Assembly (NCBI RefSeq): GCF_048771995.1
Contig: NC_133063.1
Coordinates: 58,687,310-58,751,309, forward strand
Reading direction: 5' to 3'
Origin: Taeniopygia guttata
Taxonomy: Eukaryota > Chordata > Aves > Passeriformes > Estrildidae
Length of the DNA stretch: 64,000 bases
Position numbers and translations under genes: made by a program. Shown one piece after another: positions 1 to 12,539 of the stretch; position 1 is the stretch's first letter; each line of letters opens with the position of its first letter. The notes beneath the pieces were generated by a model. The model saw only the letters and a list, made by a program, of their open reading frames with translations. It was not told where the DNA came from and made no database searches.

Positions 1-1031
1 CATTTTGCTCCCAAGCTATAGCAGGGATAGAATGAAAATGAAACACGAAAATGAAAACTGAAGCCTTTTCCTTGTCTTGTGCCTGCTTGTGGGGAGAATA
101 TCTGGGACACAAGTGAACAAGATATACAAAAGTGTTCCTAAAAGCCAGAGAAGTTGAGAAATATGTAGTTTTAAATAAGGATACCTCAGTCTTTTTTTTT
201 TTTTTTTTTTTTTCCCTTGCAGTGTGGGGAAAAAGCAGTTCTTTTCATCTGGAATACTGTAACTGTAGAGCAAACTCTGCATTTTTGTTGTCATTATCAG
301 ACAAATTGCAGTTAAGGGAAACTTTAACCCTATATTCTGAGCTAATAAGGACACAAAGGTTTTCAACACTATGCTAAGCATTAAATAGGCTGGACAGAAA
401 ATGAGATTCTCAGCAGTATTAGAAATTATTATATGCCTGAAGGAAAAAAATCCAATTTGATATGCAGAATGTTACAGTAAGTTTCCTTTTAGAGTACAAG
501 AAATACTAAAGTCTGGTTTTGATCTTTATCTTCAGCTTCTTATTATATATAGAAGCAAAAGGTGTGTACAAAACCTACCATGTGAAAATCAGTGTTGTGA
601 GAATTTTATGGAAGGCCCAGTTGCAGGGGAGTTTTGAGTATCATGAGTAATAGTCTGTAGAGTTCAGCTGCTTTTGCCCTGTTGAGAAATACAAGCTGAG
701 GAGCCCATAATGTTTACCCCATCATAATGTTCTCAAGTTTCTAAAACCAACATTTTAAACTAAACTTTCTGCCATTTTAATATTTTAGTATGTTTTTTGT
801 AAATTGTTCATTATCACATACCTGAGTCTAAACACTGATAGGCCATAAAATGTTGTTTTGTGAATTTTATTTTTTTTTAAATACTTTATTGAAGTCAGGT
901 AGAGTTTTAAATGGAAAAGGTGACAAAACAGTTGGGAAACAGTTTTAGGCCTCTGTAGGTTTTCCATATATAATACTGAAATGAAGGATGTCCTTTCCCA
1001 TTTCTTAATAGTATCTTAAATTAATTCACAG
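1..1031 (+). other. PPWD1: PPWD1 intron (partial)
   Basis: Intronic sequence upstream of the first PPWD1 exon in the window. It holds a long T run at about 192-213 and no coding segment I can support. The short open frames here lack similarity to anything I recognise. Confidence 0.75.
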
Positions 1032-4000
1032 GTGTTATTGAGAGTATTGCTGTAAGTGCAGAGGGGGCATTATTCTGTTCTGTTGGAGATGACAAAGCAA
1101 TGAAGGTGTTTGATGTAGTTAACTTTGACATGATCAACATGCTGAAACTTGGGTAAGTTACTTAGTTCTCTGAAGTGCTCTTTTGAGATTATCAGACGGG
1201 GTTGTTTTGCTAAGAGATAAGTCAGTAATTTGGGGTTCTTGAGTTCTTACCCTTCCCCATGCCCCAGGCATATGAAGTTGAGTAAACTGCATTTTCTGAA
1301 ATCCAATGGCTGGAGACTGCCTGAATAGAAAAAATTGCTACTGGACCAGTAGAAAAGAGCGTCCTCGGTGTTAAATATTATGCACAAGGATGTGGGGTTT
1401 CTTCAAATATTTAGCTAGGCATAATGTCTTTCTGTTGTTTGGCACTGAATTTAAGAATTACAGTCTATTAGTACTTCCATTAGGGAAGGGATTTGGCCTA
1501 CCTGTATTGTCGCATTTATTGTCATAGGGATACAATTTCATTTTTCCACTAGAAGCAATATTGTTGCTTTCTCTAGTCTTGTAGCATTTTTGTAGTTACA
1601 CAGTATATACCTAAAGGCTTTAGGAGGAACAGGAAGAGATGTTACTGGAATTGTAACAACACCAGAGGAAAACAAGCCCTACACTGTTAAAAGGGTGGAT
1701 TTGAAGGGCTGGAGGATCCATAAATGCTGCATCAAGAACAGTAGAAATACTGATTTCTCCATAAACCTTTTAGAATTGGAAAACGTATTCTTTATAGTCT
1801 ATGATGTATTGGTTAATTTTGAAACTGAATAGAAGTATAAAGTTAGGGGAAAAAGCTTTTACAAAGAACGTGCTATAAAAGCATAAGCTATCTGCATAGT
1901 TTGTTATAGTTTGTGTCATCCTCCAAATAATGTACTTCACCTATAGGAACTGATTCTCTCTTGGCTGTCTGTTCTGGAAAAAATTCCAGTTAGGCTTAAG
2001 TTTTTTGGTTTTGCTGTTATTTTTGACATAACGGCCTTGTACTGTTACTACATAATTGCTAAAATTATAGAAAAAAGAAAATTACATTCAATAAAGCACC
2101 CCTGATCTTCAGAGCTTCCCAGTTCTAACTTGTCTGTAGACCATGGCTCTCTGCAAATCTTCATGCTTTATGATTCAAATTATTGGTCTGTTATAATGTC
2201 AGAATATCATCAGTCCATCAGCATCCATTAGTTCAGTTTGTGAAAGGATACTAAAGATTGTATAAATTTTTTTTTATGTTTGCAATTTAGTTTGCGTTCT
2301 AGTTTTCAGAATCTTTGCTTACAGACTTTAAAACAAATATTATTTATATTATTGACTATATCTCTGACTTGTGTTATTCATAGATTACACTTTTGCAAGT
2401 AGCAAATGAGTTCCTTAAATACACTCACAACCCTTATTGAATATAGGAGGATTGTCTTAATTTTGTTTGTATCACTTCTTGGAGATTTTTTGGTATTGTG
2501 GTTTTTTTTTCTGGCAAGATCTAGTTGACCTTTTGCGGAAGTGTATGGCAGAGGTGCAGTTGTCTTCATTTCTGCTGAGTTATTACTCACTTAAAAGATG
2601 GAGGAGAAATGGTATTGACTTATATAAGTTGAGTACTATTTATTAATGCAACTTGGGCTTTTTCTCAATTTCTGTCCAAATTCCTCCTTTTTACCTGCTT
2701 TCTACTTTGACTGTCACAGTCTCTTTACAAAACAATATGGAAGGAACAGAAATTGGTAGTCTCCCACTGAATGGTATATCTTGGTAAAACTTGTCTATAA
2801 TATGCTCAATATTAACAAGATACGAATTAGCAAAACTAGTAAATAAAGTTTAAAATTTGCTACTGATGTTTGATTTCAAGTTTGCAGCATAACTTGACTC
2901 TTACCTAATTAAAACCATTTCTAGTTTATTTTTAATTTCTTTTTCCTTTCTACTCTTTGTTGCAGCTACCACCCTGGGCAGTGTGAATGGGTATATTGCC
3001 CTGGAGATGCTATATCTTCTGTTGCAACATCTGAGAAAAGCACAGGAAAAATATTCATTTATGATGGACGAGGAAATAACCAGCCACTTCATGTTTTTGA
3101 TAAACTCCATATGTCCCCGCTTACTCAGATACGCCTGAACCCTGTCTACAAAGTAGTTGTGTCTTCTGACAAGTCCGGAATGATTGAGTACTGGACTGGT
3201 ACTCCTCATGAATATAAATTTCCCAAGAATGTGAACTGGGAGTATAAAACAGATACCGATCTATATGAATTTGCTAAATGCAAGGCTTACCCATCCAGTA
3301 TAAGTTTTTCACCTGATGGCAAGAAAATGGCCACTCTTGGGTCTGACAGAAAAGTTAGAATTTTTCGTTTTCTGACAGGAAAGCTCATGAGAGTCTTTGA
3401 TGAATCTCTGAGTGTGAGTTTTGTCTTGTTTCTGCTTCTTTGAAGTGTTTTCTCTACTTACTTGAATTTGTTTGCCAGCACATTCACCTAAGCTATAATT
3501 TATTTCTAAAGGCAAGCTTCCTTCCTATATTTGTCTTGCAAAAAAGGCCTTCTGTGTTCTCTTGCTTAGAGAGTCTCTTAGATTGCTTTGTCCCAAAATG
3601 AATTCTTACTGGTTTGTGTTACCTACATAGTAAAACAGAGTTGTTGATTTTAATTTCTGTTTTCATGCTGGTAGATTACATTTAACTAGAAAGCAATTGT
3701 GGAAAATGGTGGAAAATGCCCATTGCAAGTAACATCATGATAATGAATTAAATTTGTCATCTTTTAAGGAATTTGATAGATAATTGCACACTTTCATGTG
3801 CTTAAGCCTAGTCCTACAACATGCCTATTGTATCATTAAAATAGAGTATTACTTGTATTTACCTAAATTTTTCAGTTAAGTTTGAATGCAGTAATCTTAC
3901 TTAAATTCAGTATTTTCTAGTAATGTGAATCAGTGTTTTACTGGATAAAAAGTTTAAAATATGTTAATATATTAGGCTGGGGTTTTTTTGGTAGATGTTT

Positions 4001-7000
4001 ACTGAGCTTCAGCAGATGAGACAACAACTGCCTGACATGGAGTTTGGCCGGCGTATGGCAGTTGAGCGTGAGCTGGAGAAAGTGGATGCAGTAAGATTAA
4101 TTAACATAATTTTTGATGAAACTGGACACTTCGTTCTCTATGGAACTATGTTGGGCATTAAAGTCATAAATGTGGAGACTAACAGGTAAGTTCCAGTGAC
4201 ACACATTGAGATAAATTTCTGTTTTAAAGTCTTTATTCAGTCAAAATTAGAGCATATTTGTAACTTGATATGATTGTGGAGGTGTCTTAATCTTTTTGTG
4301 TTATTTGAGAGCCTTACCTTATACTGTAAGGCTTTCATTCTTTTTAAGGAGTCATTGGAGATTAAAGTTTAGACAAATGGCAAGCACATGTGTATTAAAA
4401 ATGTGTAATTGATCAATTAATCTCTGTGTAACTGGATGGGATAATGCAAATATAAAATAAAGGTGGATCATTTAGCTGGGATTTTTATTGCATAAGGAGG
4501 CTGACTGGTAAACTAAGATAGCAAGTTTAAATAGAAAAGTAATTAGTAAATAATGATTTTGAGGATTTTGAAATTTTGATCTGAATGTTACAGTCAGAAA
4601 GAAGGCATTCTCTGACTGTGAGCAGCTGAACATTACACCTCTTTACCTCTTGTATTTCAGGTGTATTCGTATCTTGGGAAAACAAGAGAACATCAGAATG
4701 ATGCAACTGGCTTTGTTCCAAGGAGTAGCAAAGAAACATCGTGCAGCAATCACTATAGAGATGAAGGCATCTGAAAATCCTGTTCTCCAGAATATCCAGG
4801 CAGATCCAACAGTAATCTGCACAGCTTTTAAAAAAAACAGGTTTTACATGGTGTGTGGGGTTTCTATTTAAATAGCTCCATTCTTGTATTGATTTCTCTT
4901 CGTTATTTTTTATTTTTCTCTTTGCATGTCTCTAGTGCTTTTTGTAGTTGTAAATACAGCTTTTACAAAGGAGTCTCTTTATATTGCAAGTATATTTAGA
5001 ATTTTTATCTTGAACTATCTGTACATTAACTAGAAACAGCTGTGATTTTTTTCATATATTTTTATTCCCCCAAGAAGATGATATCCTTTCGTTCTTATCG
5101 AAGAAAAACCTAAGAACATTTAAAATCTAACCAGATTTTATAAAGAAACAATAAGTAACTGTATGCATAAGAAATGTAATAGAAAAAAATTTAAGACCAG
5201 GACTAAGGACATTACAGGCAACCAACACAGCAGTCCAAGGATAGGCTGTCTATGAATTGTCTTTGTACATTTCAAATTGAATTGGGTGTTCAGCATTTTG
5301 ATTAATGATATTGTTGTGTTGGGTGCAGAGCAGTGTGTATTTTAAGAGGAAAAAAGAAAAAAGCAGTTAACCTTCTGTTCTTTTGTGTTTCAGTTTACTA
5401 AACGTGAACCAGAAGACACAAAGAGTGCAGATTCTGACAGAGATGTATTTAATGAGAAACCTTCTAAAGAAGAAGTCATGGCAGCCACTCAAGCAGAAGG
5501 CCCCAAAAGAGTGTCAGACAGTGCCATCATCCACACAAGCATGGGAGATATTCATATCAAGCTTTTTCCTGTTGAGTATGTACTTGCTGTTTTTTCAGTT
5601 GCTTTGGTTTGGTTGCTTTCTTCTGTCCCTTGTGGTTGCAGTATTCAAGACTTTTCTCATGCTAGAAATAATTATTTTATTACCCTTTTTCTACTGTTTT
5701 TGTTTCCTGACAGTTGTGAATGACTGTGTTCTGCTCAGCAAGAACTGGGACTATAATCTAGTCTGTTCCGTTAGTTATGCCATTGGTGCTCTTTTTCACA
5801 AGATAGCTTAGAGTGTCAGTAAAATCCAAGCTAATGTTCTTTTTCACAGAGTGGAGTAACTCTACAGCTGTGGACTCAACTTGGCCATTTTCTCCTTATT
5901 GGGAGTGCAGATAGAAAGCTGGGGAACCTATAGTCAGTGGTGCCTTGAACTAGGCCTTCAGGAGACAGATGTGGTTTCTGGCTCTCATGGCTTAACCTCA
6001 GCCAGCAACAAAGCCCCCCAGAACCACTCGCTCATATCCCCCTTGGTGGAATGGGAGAGCGCTGGAAGAGTAAGAGTGAAAACCTACTCTTTGAGTTGAG
6101 ATACAGGTAGTTTTATAGGGAAAGCATAAGGCATGCACCCAAGCAAAGCAAAACAGGGAACTGGACAGGCAGATGTTCCACTATCTCCAAGAAAACAGGG
6201 CTCCATCACATGGAGTGGGTACTTAGGAAGGCAAATCACCAATACTCTGCATGTCCCCTGCTTTTTCCCTCAGCTTTTATGTGCTGAACATAATGCCATA
6301 TGTGCAATGGAGCATCCCTGTGGTCAGTTGGGTTCAGCTGTCTCAGCTAGGTGCCCTCTCAACACCTACAGCCCTAGCCTCCTCACTGGCAGGTGGGATT
6401 AGGAGCAGAAAAGGCCTCGACAGTGCATAAGCCCTGCTCAGCCAGAGCTAAAACATCCCTGTGCTATCAACACGGCTGCTGCCTTTCTGTGTAACCATGC
6501 AGCTTTTTGTGTTATGAGAGCTTTTTTTTGTAGCTCTTAAGCTTTTTGCTTTCAGCTCTTTTTGAATTTAGGTCTGAGGAGTTGGAGATTTTTTTTTAAC
6601 TTATTTGGCTAAATCCCTTCCTGAAATACTGCACAGCACAAGGGTGTCTTAGTCCCAGCTTAAATCTTTATGGCTCTGTCACCAGATAAATACTATTGTG
6701 TTTTCTGTTACATTACCTTAGGTGTCCCAAAACAGTGGAAAACTTCTGTGTGCACAGCAGGAATGGTTACTACAATGGACACATAATTCACCGTATCATC
6801 AAGGTAAAATGCAACATATTAATTTTTTGTTTATTTATGTAACGTACTCTGGTGGTCAGTCCTCTGTTAACACTTCCTTTTGCACATAGGATTGTTGGAG
6901 TGATTTTAGAGTTCCTTGTCAATTCTGAACAGGTCTGATGTTCTAAACACCTTTAGCACTTACTAAAGTTGTAGTAGCTGTTCTGCAACTGACAAGGTAG

Positions 7001-8686
7001 CAGAAAACTAAAAATTGAAAGATGAGTCCTGCTATCCTGCTTGAATTAAAACTTTGCTTCATGTCAGAAGGCGTTTCTTGTAATGCTTCTTATTTCTGTT
7101 GCATTAGAATCAAGTGATAGAGCCTAAGAATTTGCAAAAGGTAGAGATAGGCAGGTTTTTGTCCTTCATTGTCAGGATAGTGAGTAACCTTGCTTTTTCT
7201 CAAGTACTTGATAGACACTTAAAGCCTTAAATGTTTTTTCCCTTACACACAACATTTTAACACATTTTGTGGAAAGGTTTGAAGTAAGTTTGAAAAAATG
7301 TCACCTAGCATATAACACTTATGGTTATGTATTCTATGCAGTAATGTGATAACATAATTTCTGTGCAGGGTTTCATGATTCAGACTGGTGACCCAACTGG
7401 TACAGGAATGGGAGGTGAAAGTATTTGGGGAGGAGAATTTGAAGACGAGTTTCATTCAACTTTACGACATGACAGACCATATACACTCAGCATGGCTAAT
7501 GCAGGACCAAATACCAATGGATCCCAGTTTTTTATAACAGTGGTGCCAACTGTAAGTATACTAAAAGCTCAATTTAAGGACTGAGAGGCCACCTAGATAA
7601 TAAAAATAACTTTTTTCCCCATGGAAAAAGGAACACACTAGTACTTACTTTACAAATAAATGATCCACATGATGTGTAGTGTATAGGCTTCACTGAAACT
7701 GTCCCTTAAAAGATACAAATAATTTCCATCACATGTGATCAGGAGGCCTTTTGCCTTTAAATGGAGTGAGGGTGATATAAAATTCCTAGGCATGTTTGCA
7801 ATCATGTATTACTAGAGTATCTTATGTTAGTAATAGTCTTTTAAACTTGATGGAAATCTAGACATTGCTTCAGTTGTTTGGGGTTTGGATATGGTGCCAG
7901 GATGTCTGTCTAATATGCTCTAATTGTAGCTATAAAAGGGAGCCAGTGTTCAGGTTTAAAAATTTCATTGTGTATAAGTTCAGAGCCAACAATAGAAATT
8001 TTGATATGTGAATGTAAGATATAGAAACCAAATCCTTAAAAGTAATACTTATAAAACCTGTATTCTTATAGCACTTCAAAGTAATATTAAAAAAAATCTA
8101 TCTACCATAGTTCTGAGGTTTATTAAGTTGTACGAGGGCCTATATTCAAACTGGGCATACCATATGAGTATTGAATTGGGCAGTATTCTGTACTGGCTCT
8201 TAAAATTCCTCTGTGAAAATAACAAAAATCAGAGAGACTGAAACAACATTTCTATGAACTGACAATACATTTTAAAACGAACTGTACATGCTACTGCACC
8301 GGTAGAACATGACCTCTGTAGTACTTTAAGAAAGCAATTGAAAAGGTAAGTTCAAATGCATATGAATATGTGTTAGCTGTATTCTAGTATTTCCTTGCAT
8401 GCTGGTATTTACAGGGTGTTAGGTTCCATAGTCTGGACACACAAAATGAATCCATGTACACTTTATTTTTGGTTTGGTATGTTAGCTACATGCTGGTTTC
8501 TGTTTTAACATGTTTTTCTTTTTCTCCTGTGCTTTCAAACAGCCGTGGCTCGACAACAAGCACAGTGTGTTTGGACGGGTGACTAAAGGAATGGAAGTTG
8601 TTCAGAGAATCTCAAATGTCAAAGTCAATCCCAAAACTGACAAACCCTATGAGGATATCAGCATCATTAATATAACAGTGAAGTAA
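1032..8686 (+). CDS. PPWD1: PPWD1, WD40-repeat cyclophilin (spliceosomal peptidyl-prolyl isomerase), 3' part
   Basis: Nuclear peptidyl-prolyl cis-trans isomerase associated with the activated spliceosome (family knowledge). Eight coding exons with AG/GT borders and continuous phase: 1032-1152, 2966-3413, 3995-4185, 4661-4850, 5394-5575, 6722-6803, 7369-7551, 8543-8686 (stop TAA 8684-8686). They encode about 513 residues, starting near human residue 134 of 646, so the start and the first WD repeat lie upstream of the window. The first exons carry WD40 blades (for example [40 protein letters not shown]). The last four carry the cyclophilin domain, with [21 protein letters not shown] and PWLDNKH. 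The catalytic Arg and the cyclosporin-contacting Trp are present. Identity to human is very high by eye. One local difference is HIIHRII where human has HTFHRII. The gene converges on TRIM23. Confidence 0.96.
5990..6475 (-). mobile_element. Solo LTR of an endogenous retrovirus in PPWD1 intron 5
   Basis: The plus strand reads as the reverse complement of a common passerine ERV LTR. Recognisable pieces are the GGCTTAACC-like end near 5990, the GTTGAGATAC...TTTTATAGG block near 6095-6120, a CAGGGCTCCATCAC block near 6198 and CAGAAAAGGCCT near 6407. No internal retroviral genes flank it, so it is a solo or truncated LTR and is clearly degraded. Family assignment is from memory. The edges are approximate, and the exact subfamily (ERVL or ERVK type) is not settled. 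Confidence 0.65.
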
Positions 8687-9135
8687 GGCAGGCATTGAAG
8701 GTTCCAGCTTAAGCAGAAAAAATCTGAGCATGTGGGACCTAGAAAGGGACCTAGGAAGAACAAACATTTTTGATAGCTCCTAGATATAGCAAATACCAGG
8801 ACAGAGCAATCACCAGTTCTATTATTTTTAATGTACCTAAAGTGCCCTAATTCTGCATTTCTGGTAACTTTGTATTTTAAAGTAAAAACATGTACATGTT
8901 TCTTACAAAGTCTACTGTCTTTCTTGCATCTCTTCTATATGAAATTGAAGATAAAATCCCCTACCATGTCCCATGATAGTGTTTGTAACTTTTTCATGTT
9001 TATTTGCATCTTTCATATTTAATTAATCTGTTTCACAGTACTGAAATCTTTGACACAGGAAAAGGCCAGAAATACTAAGCTGAGTGAACTTCTCAATTCT
9101 TTGTACATGTATTAAAAATTAGATTCAGTTATGGT
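8687..9135 (+). other. PPWD1: PPWD1 3'UTR (approximate)
   Basis: Follows the TAA at 8684-8686. The first plausible polyadenylation signal is ATTAAA at 9111-9116, so the cleavage site is placed near 9135 by inference. A longer transcript cannot be excluded. Confidence 0.5.
9111..9116 (+). terminator. PPWD1: PPWD1 candidate poly(A) signal ATTAAA
   Basis: ATTAAA hexamer about 425 bp after the stop codon, in AT-rich sequence. It is the best candidate before the repeat block that begins near 9445. Inferred, with no transcript evidence. Confidence 0.45.
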
Positions 9136-9444
9136 ACTGTTGGCTATGAAAAGCAAACAATGTTATCTCCTCTATTCTTTAAAAATAGTTTTGTACACAT
9201 CTCTGTCCAAGAGCAATGATCAACTCTTAAAATGCCAGTGTATAAATTCCTTTGCAATATGTTTGGTTTTTCCAGTGATTTTTTTCTTTCATTTTTGCTT
9301 TCTCTTTATTTTAGCCTAGTGAGTATTCTTTTCTGCTTCATTTTTAGCCAACATCCTACAAACATTACTGCTTCTACTGAAATATTTTATTTTAAACTGT
9401 GATCATCATCTGAACTAAGCTTTGCATCAGCTGTTTCTGATGGA

Positions 9445-11292
9445 GTTACAGAACAAAATCTTTAAGGCTGAAAAAAACTGGTAAGGTTAGTAAATCAAAT
9501 GTTAATCCAGCAACACTACCATCTTTACCATTAAACGATGTCCCCAGGTATGACATCCATATGTTTTTTGAACTCTTCCAGGGATGGTGACTCCATCACT
9601 TCAGTGGGTGCTCTATTACAATACCTGACCGCAATTCAGTGATTAAATTTTTCCTGATGTCCAATGGTAATCTGAGGCTATTTCCTCTTGTCCTGTCATT
9701 AGTTAGCTGGGAGAACAGGCCAACACTGACCTGGCTACATCTTTCTTTTAGGCAGATGTAGAGATTGATAAGATCTCCCCTGAGCCTCCTTTTCTTCTCT
9801 GCTGTTCCTCACAGGACTTGTGCTCCAGACCCTTCACCAGCATCTCAATATCCCTTCTGAACTGAGGGCCCAGCACTGAACACAGGATTTGAGGTGTGGC
9901 CTCACCAGTGCCCAGTACAGGGGGACAATCCCTGCCCTGGTCCTGCTGGCCACACCATTGCTGATCCAGGCCAGGATGCCATTGGCCCCCTTGGCCACCT
10001 GGGCACACCCTGGCTCATGTTCAGCTGCTGTCACCAGCACCCCCAGGTCCCTTTCTGCCTGGCCACCCTCCAGCCACTCTGTCCCCAGCCTGTGGAGCTG
10101 CCTGGGGCTGTTGTGACCCAAGGGCAGGACCCAGCACTTGGCCTTGTTGAACTTCACACCATTGGCCTCAGCCCATGATCCAGTGTGCCCAGATCCCTCT
10201 GCAGAGCCTTCCTGCCCTCCAGCAGATCAATAACCCCAAGGTGTCATGCATGAACTTAACCGAAGGTGGACCTGATCAGCAATACCCAGTGGTATTACAC
10301 AGTGCTGGTTCCAGCTCTGAGCTCCAGGTTACCAGCACCTGTGAGCAGCCACCAGCTGGAGGTAACTAACTTTTCCATTCACCACCACTCTTGGGGCCCA
10401 GCCATCCAGAGAGTTTTTAACCCATGAACTGTGCACCTGTCCAAGCCACAAGCAGCCAGTATCTCCAGGGGAATGCGATGGGTGACAGCGTCAAAAGCTT
10501 TAGTAAAGTCTGAGCAGACAACATCCACAGACTTTTTTCATCCACTAAGTGTGTCAGGTTTGTCAAGCAAGACCTGCATTTCACATATCTGTACTGGCTG
10601 GGCCCTAAAACCCTGACTGTTTTACAGATGATGGCACTTGGGATGAGCTGCTCTATGATCTTCGGGAACAAGGTTAGGCTGACCTGTAGGTCCCTAGATC
10701 CATCTTCTGACACTTCTTGTAGGTAGGTGTTACAGTTGCCAATTTGTAGTCACCTCCTCCATCAGCCAGGACTGTTGGTAAATTATTTGAAGTGTCTTCT
10801 TGGTGCCTTAAAATGATTTAAAGCTCTTCCAATCAGTTTCATCAGTAACCTCGGTGGATCCCATCTGGTCCCACAGACTTGCAGCTAAGTGGTCTAGGAA
10901 GTACTAGCCATTTCTTCCTGAATTATGACCGCTTCATTTTGTTCCTCATCCCTGGCTTGCACTTCAGGGGACTTGATACTCTGAGGATAACTAGTCTTAC
11001 TGTTAAAAACTGAGACAAAAAAAGCATGAAGTACTTCAGCTTTTATTTTTTGCTTTGTCAGTTGCCCTCTGCATGCAATAAAGGATGAAAATTCTCACTG
11101 GCCATTTTGTTGCTTATGTATTTGCAAAAACATTTTCTGTTGTCTTTTTCACCAGTATTTAGAGCAAGTTCTAACTGGGCTTTGGCCCTTCTGATATTCT
11201 CCCTGCATAACCTCATAGCATCCTTGTGGTCCTACTGAGTTGCTGTCCTAGATTGCAAGGCAGGATGTATTCTATTTGCCATCTGTTAGAGG
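9445..11292 (-). mobile_element. CR1 LINE, 3' part, minus strand
   Basis: Reads leftwards, with the CR1 3' end near 9445. Characteristic text on the plus strand includes CTCCATCACTTC, TTTCCTCTTGTCCTGTC, the block around 9770-10160 (AGATCTCCCCTGAG, ACCCAGCACTTGG), and the reverse-transcriptase region around 10480-10720. Several open frames of 60-107 codons between 9748 and 10713 are CR1 coding remnants or shadows, not genes. The element continues beyond the nested LTR (see 11816-12290). In total it spans roughly half of a full CR1, so it is 5' truncated. Confidence 0.88.
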
Positions 11293-11815
11293 TGTGGCAG
11301 TTATCTACTGTTAATTGGGCAGTTTTCTTTATCTCTTCCACAAACCAATCCTCCCCCTGGGGAGACATTTGCTGTTAATGGCCATCGAACGTCATTGCAT
11401 GACTGATAAAAGTTACAGCATCCCATTGTGAGCTGCTCCACCCAGAGGGAGGAGCCAAGCATTCCTCCTGGATATAATCTGGGTTTTTGAGACACTAGAC
11501 TCAGCCTTTCCACTGGATTCCCACAGGAACAGCTAGGTCTTTCAAGTGGACCTTCAGAGGAAGACTACATCTTTCTACAAGATCACTGCTCCAACAGTAC
11601 CACATCTGCTACTGCAGGAGGACTGCAGCCATCTCAATTTAGACTGCTACCAATGTCCTGACCAGGAGGGTGTCAGGTGGTATTCCGACTCTGTCAGTGG
11701 TTTTTCTTTTGAATTATTGCATGTATTTGGGGTTTTTTCTCCTTTTCCTAATAAATTGTATTTCTGACTTAGAGTCTCTCACTGGTTTTACTTTCAAACC
11801 AAAACAGCCTGCCCT
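11293..11815 (+). mobile_element. Solo LTR nested in the CR1
   Basis: An LTR-like block that starts with TGTGGCAG and ends ...CCAAAACA, with TG/CA termini. It has the internal GACATTTGCTGTTAATGGCC and CCACCCAGAGGGAGGAGCCA segments and an AATAAA near 11750, as in passerine ERV LTRs of this type. Neither side carries internal retroviral genes, so this is a solo LTR. CR1 text resumes on the far side, so it inserted into the CR1 and is younger than it. I saw no clean target-site duplication. The subfamily is not identified. Confidence 0.72.
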
Positions 11816-12290
11816 TTCTTCCAGAGGTTATAAAATTTCTCTCCCCATGTTCCAACCAGAGCTTTCTGTTGAGACAGGCTGACTTCCTTTCCCACTGACT
11901 CATTTTTCAGCACCTGGGTAGACCCTGCTCCTGCACATCTAGCTAGTACTTCCTTCTGCCTTCCTGGACTCCATTGCCCTTAAGGACTACCTCCTATAGG
12001 ACTCTTTCAACTAGTTTCCTAAACAGGCCCTAGTCTGCCCTCTGCAAGTCTAAGGTGGCACCTACCCTTACTTCTCCAAGACTCAAAATTTCCTTTTGTG
12101 ATCACTTTGCCCGAGACAGCTTCCAAACATCACATCACTCATGCATTTTTCTCTGTTCACAAACAGCAGGCTCACACTGAAAGCTCAGACAACTTCTCAA
12201 GCTGTTGTGATCTGGTTCAATAGGGTCCTGTTACTATGCTGCTTAGTTAAATCTACGCTATAAACAGCAACTGATCATGGCTGTTTATAT
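11816..12290 (-). mobile_element. CR1 LINE, continuation upstream of the nested LTR
   Basis: CR1-like text resumes after the LTR, including the segment near 12025-12055 (AGTCTGCCCTCTGCAAGTC) that resembles the CR1 ORF2 body in reverse orientation. It is the same strand and order as 9445-11292, so both are best read as one insertion split by the LTR. The outer edge near 12290 is approximate. Confidence 0.6.
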
Positions 12291-12524
12291 TCACCTAACA
12301 CCACTGTGCTCATGAAAGACTTGGGAGTTTACAGTTCTGGTAACTGCATTTATGAAGTGAGGTATGATGCATGATAACCAAATATATTTCCTCAAAAGAT
12401 GCTGCTACCATCAGAAAGTTTATCTTCAGTGAGATACAGGATCAGTAACAAAAATTCCACAGGAAGCTAAATGTAGCACATCTCTGTTCTCAGAGGACCT
12501 TAAAAAACAAAACAAAAAGGCAAG
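12291..12524. other. Unassigned intergenic spacer
   Basis: Between the CR1 and the end of TRIM23. Unique-looking AT-rich sequence. I see no gene, repeat or RNA in it. Confidence 0.5.
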
Positions 12525-12530
12525 TTTATT
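12525..12530 (-). terminator. TRIM23: TRIM23 distal candidate poly(A) signal
   Basis: TTTATT on the plus strand, which is AATAAA in the TRIM23 sense. A second copy lies at 12558-12563. Either could end the transcript. Inferred from position only. Confidence 0.45.
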
Positions 12531-12539
12531 ACAATTAGT

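Noticed and set aside
5383-5811. 142-codon open frame over PPWD1 exon 5 and intron
   Set aside because: It is in a different frame from the PPWD1 exon it overlaps, and the remainder is intron. A shadow of the exon.
9748-10713. Several overlapping open frames of 61-107 codons on both strands
   Set aside because: All lie in CR1 text with high GC and low stop density. They are LINE remnants.
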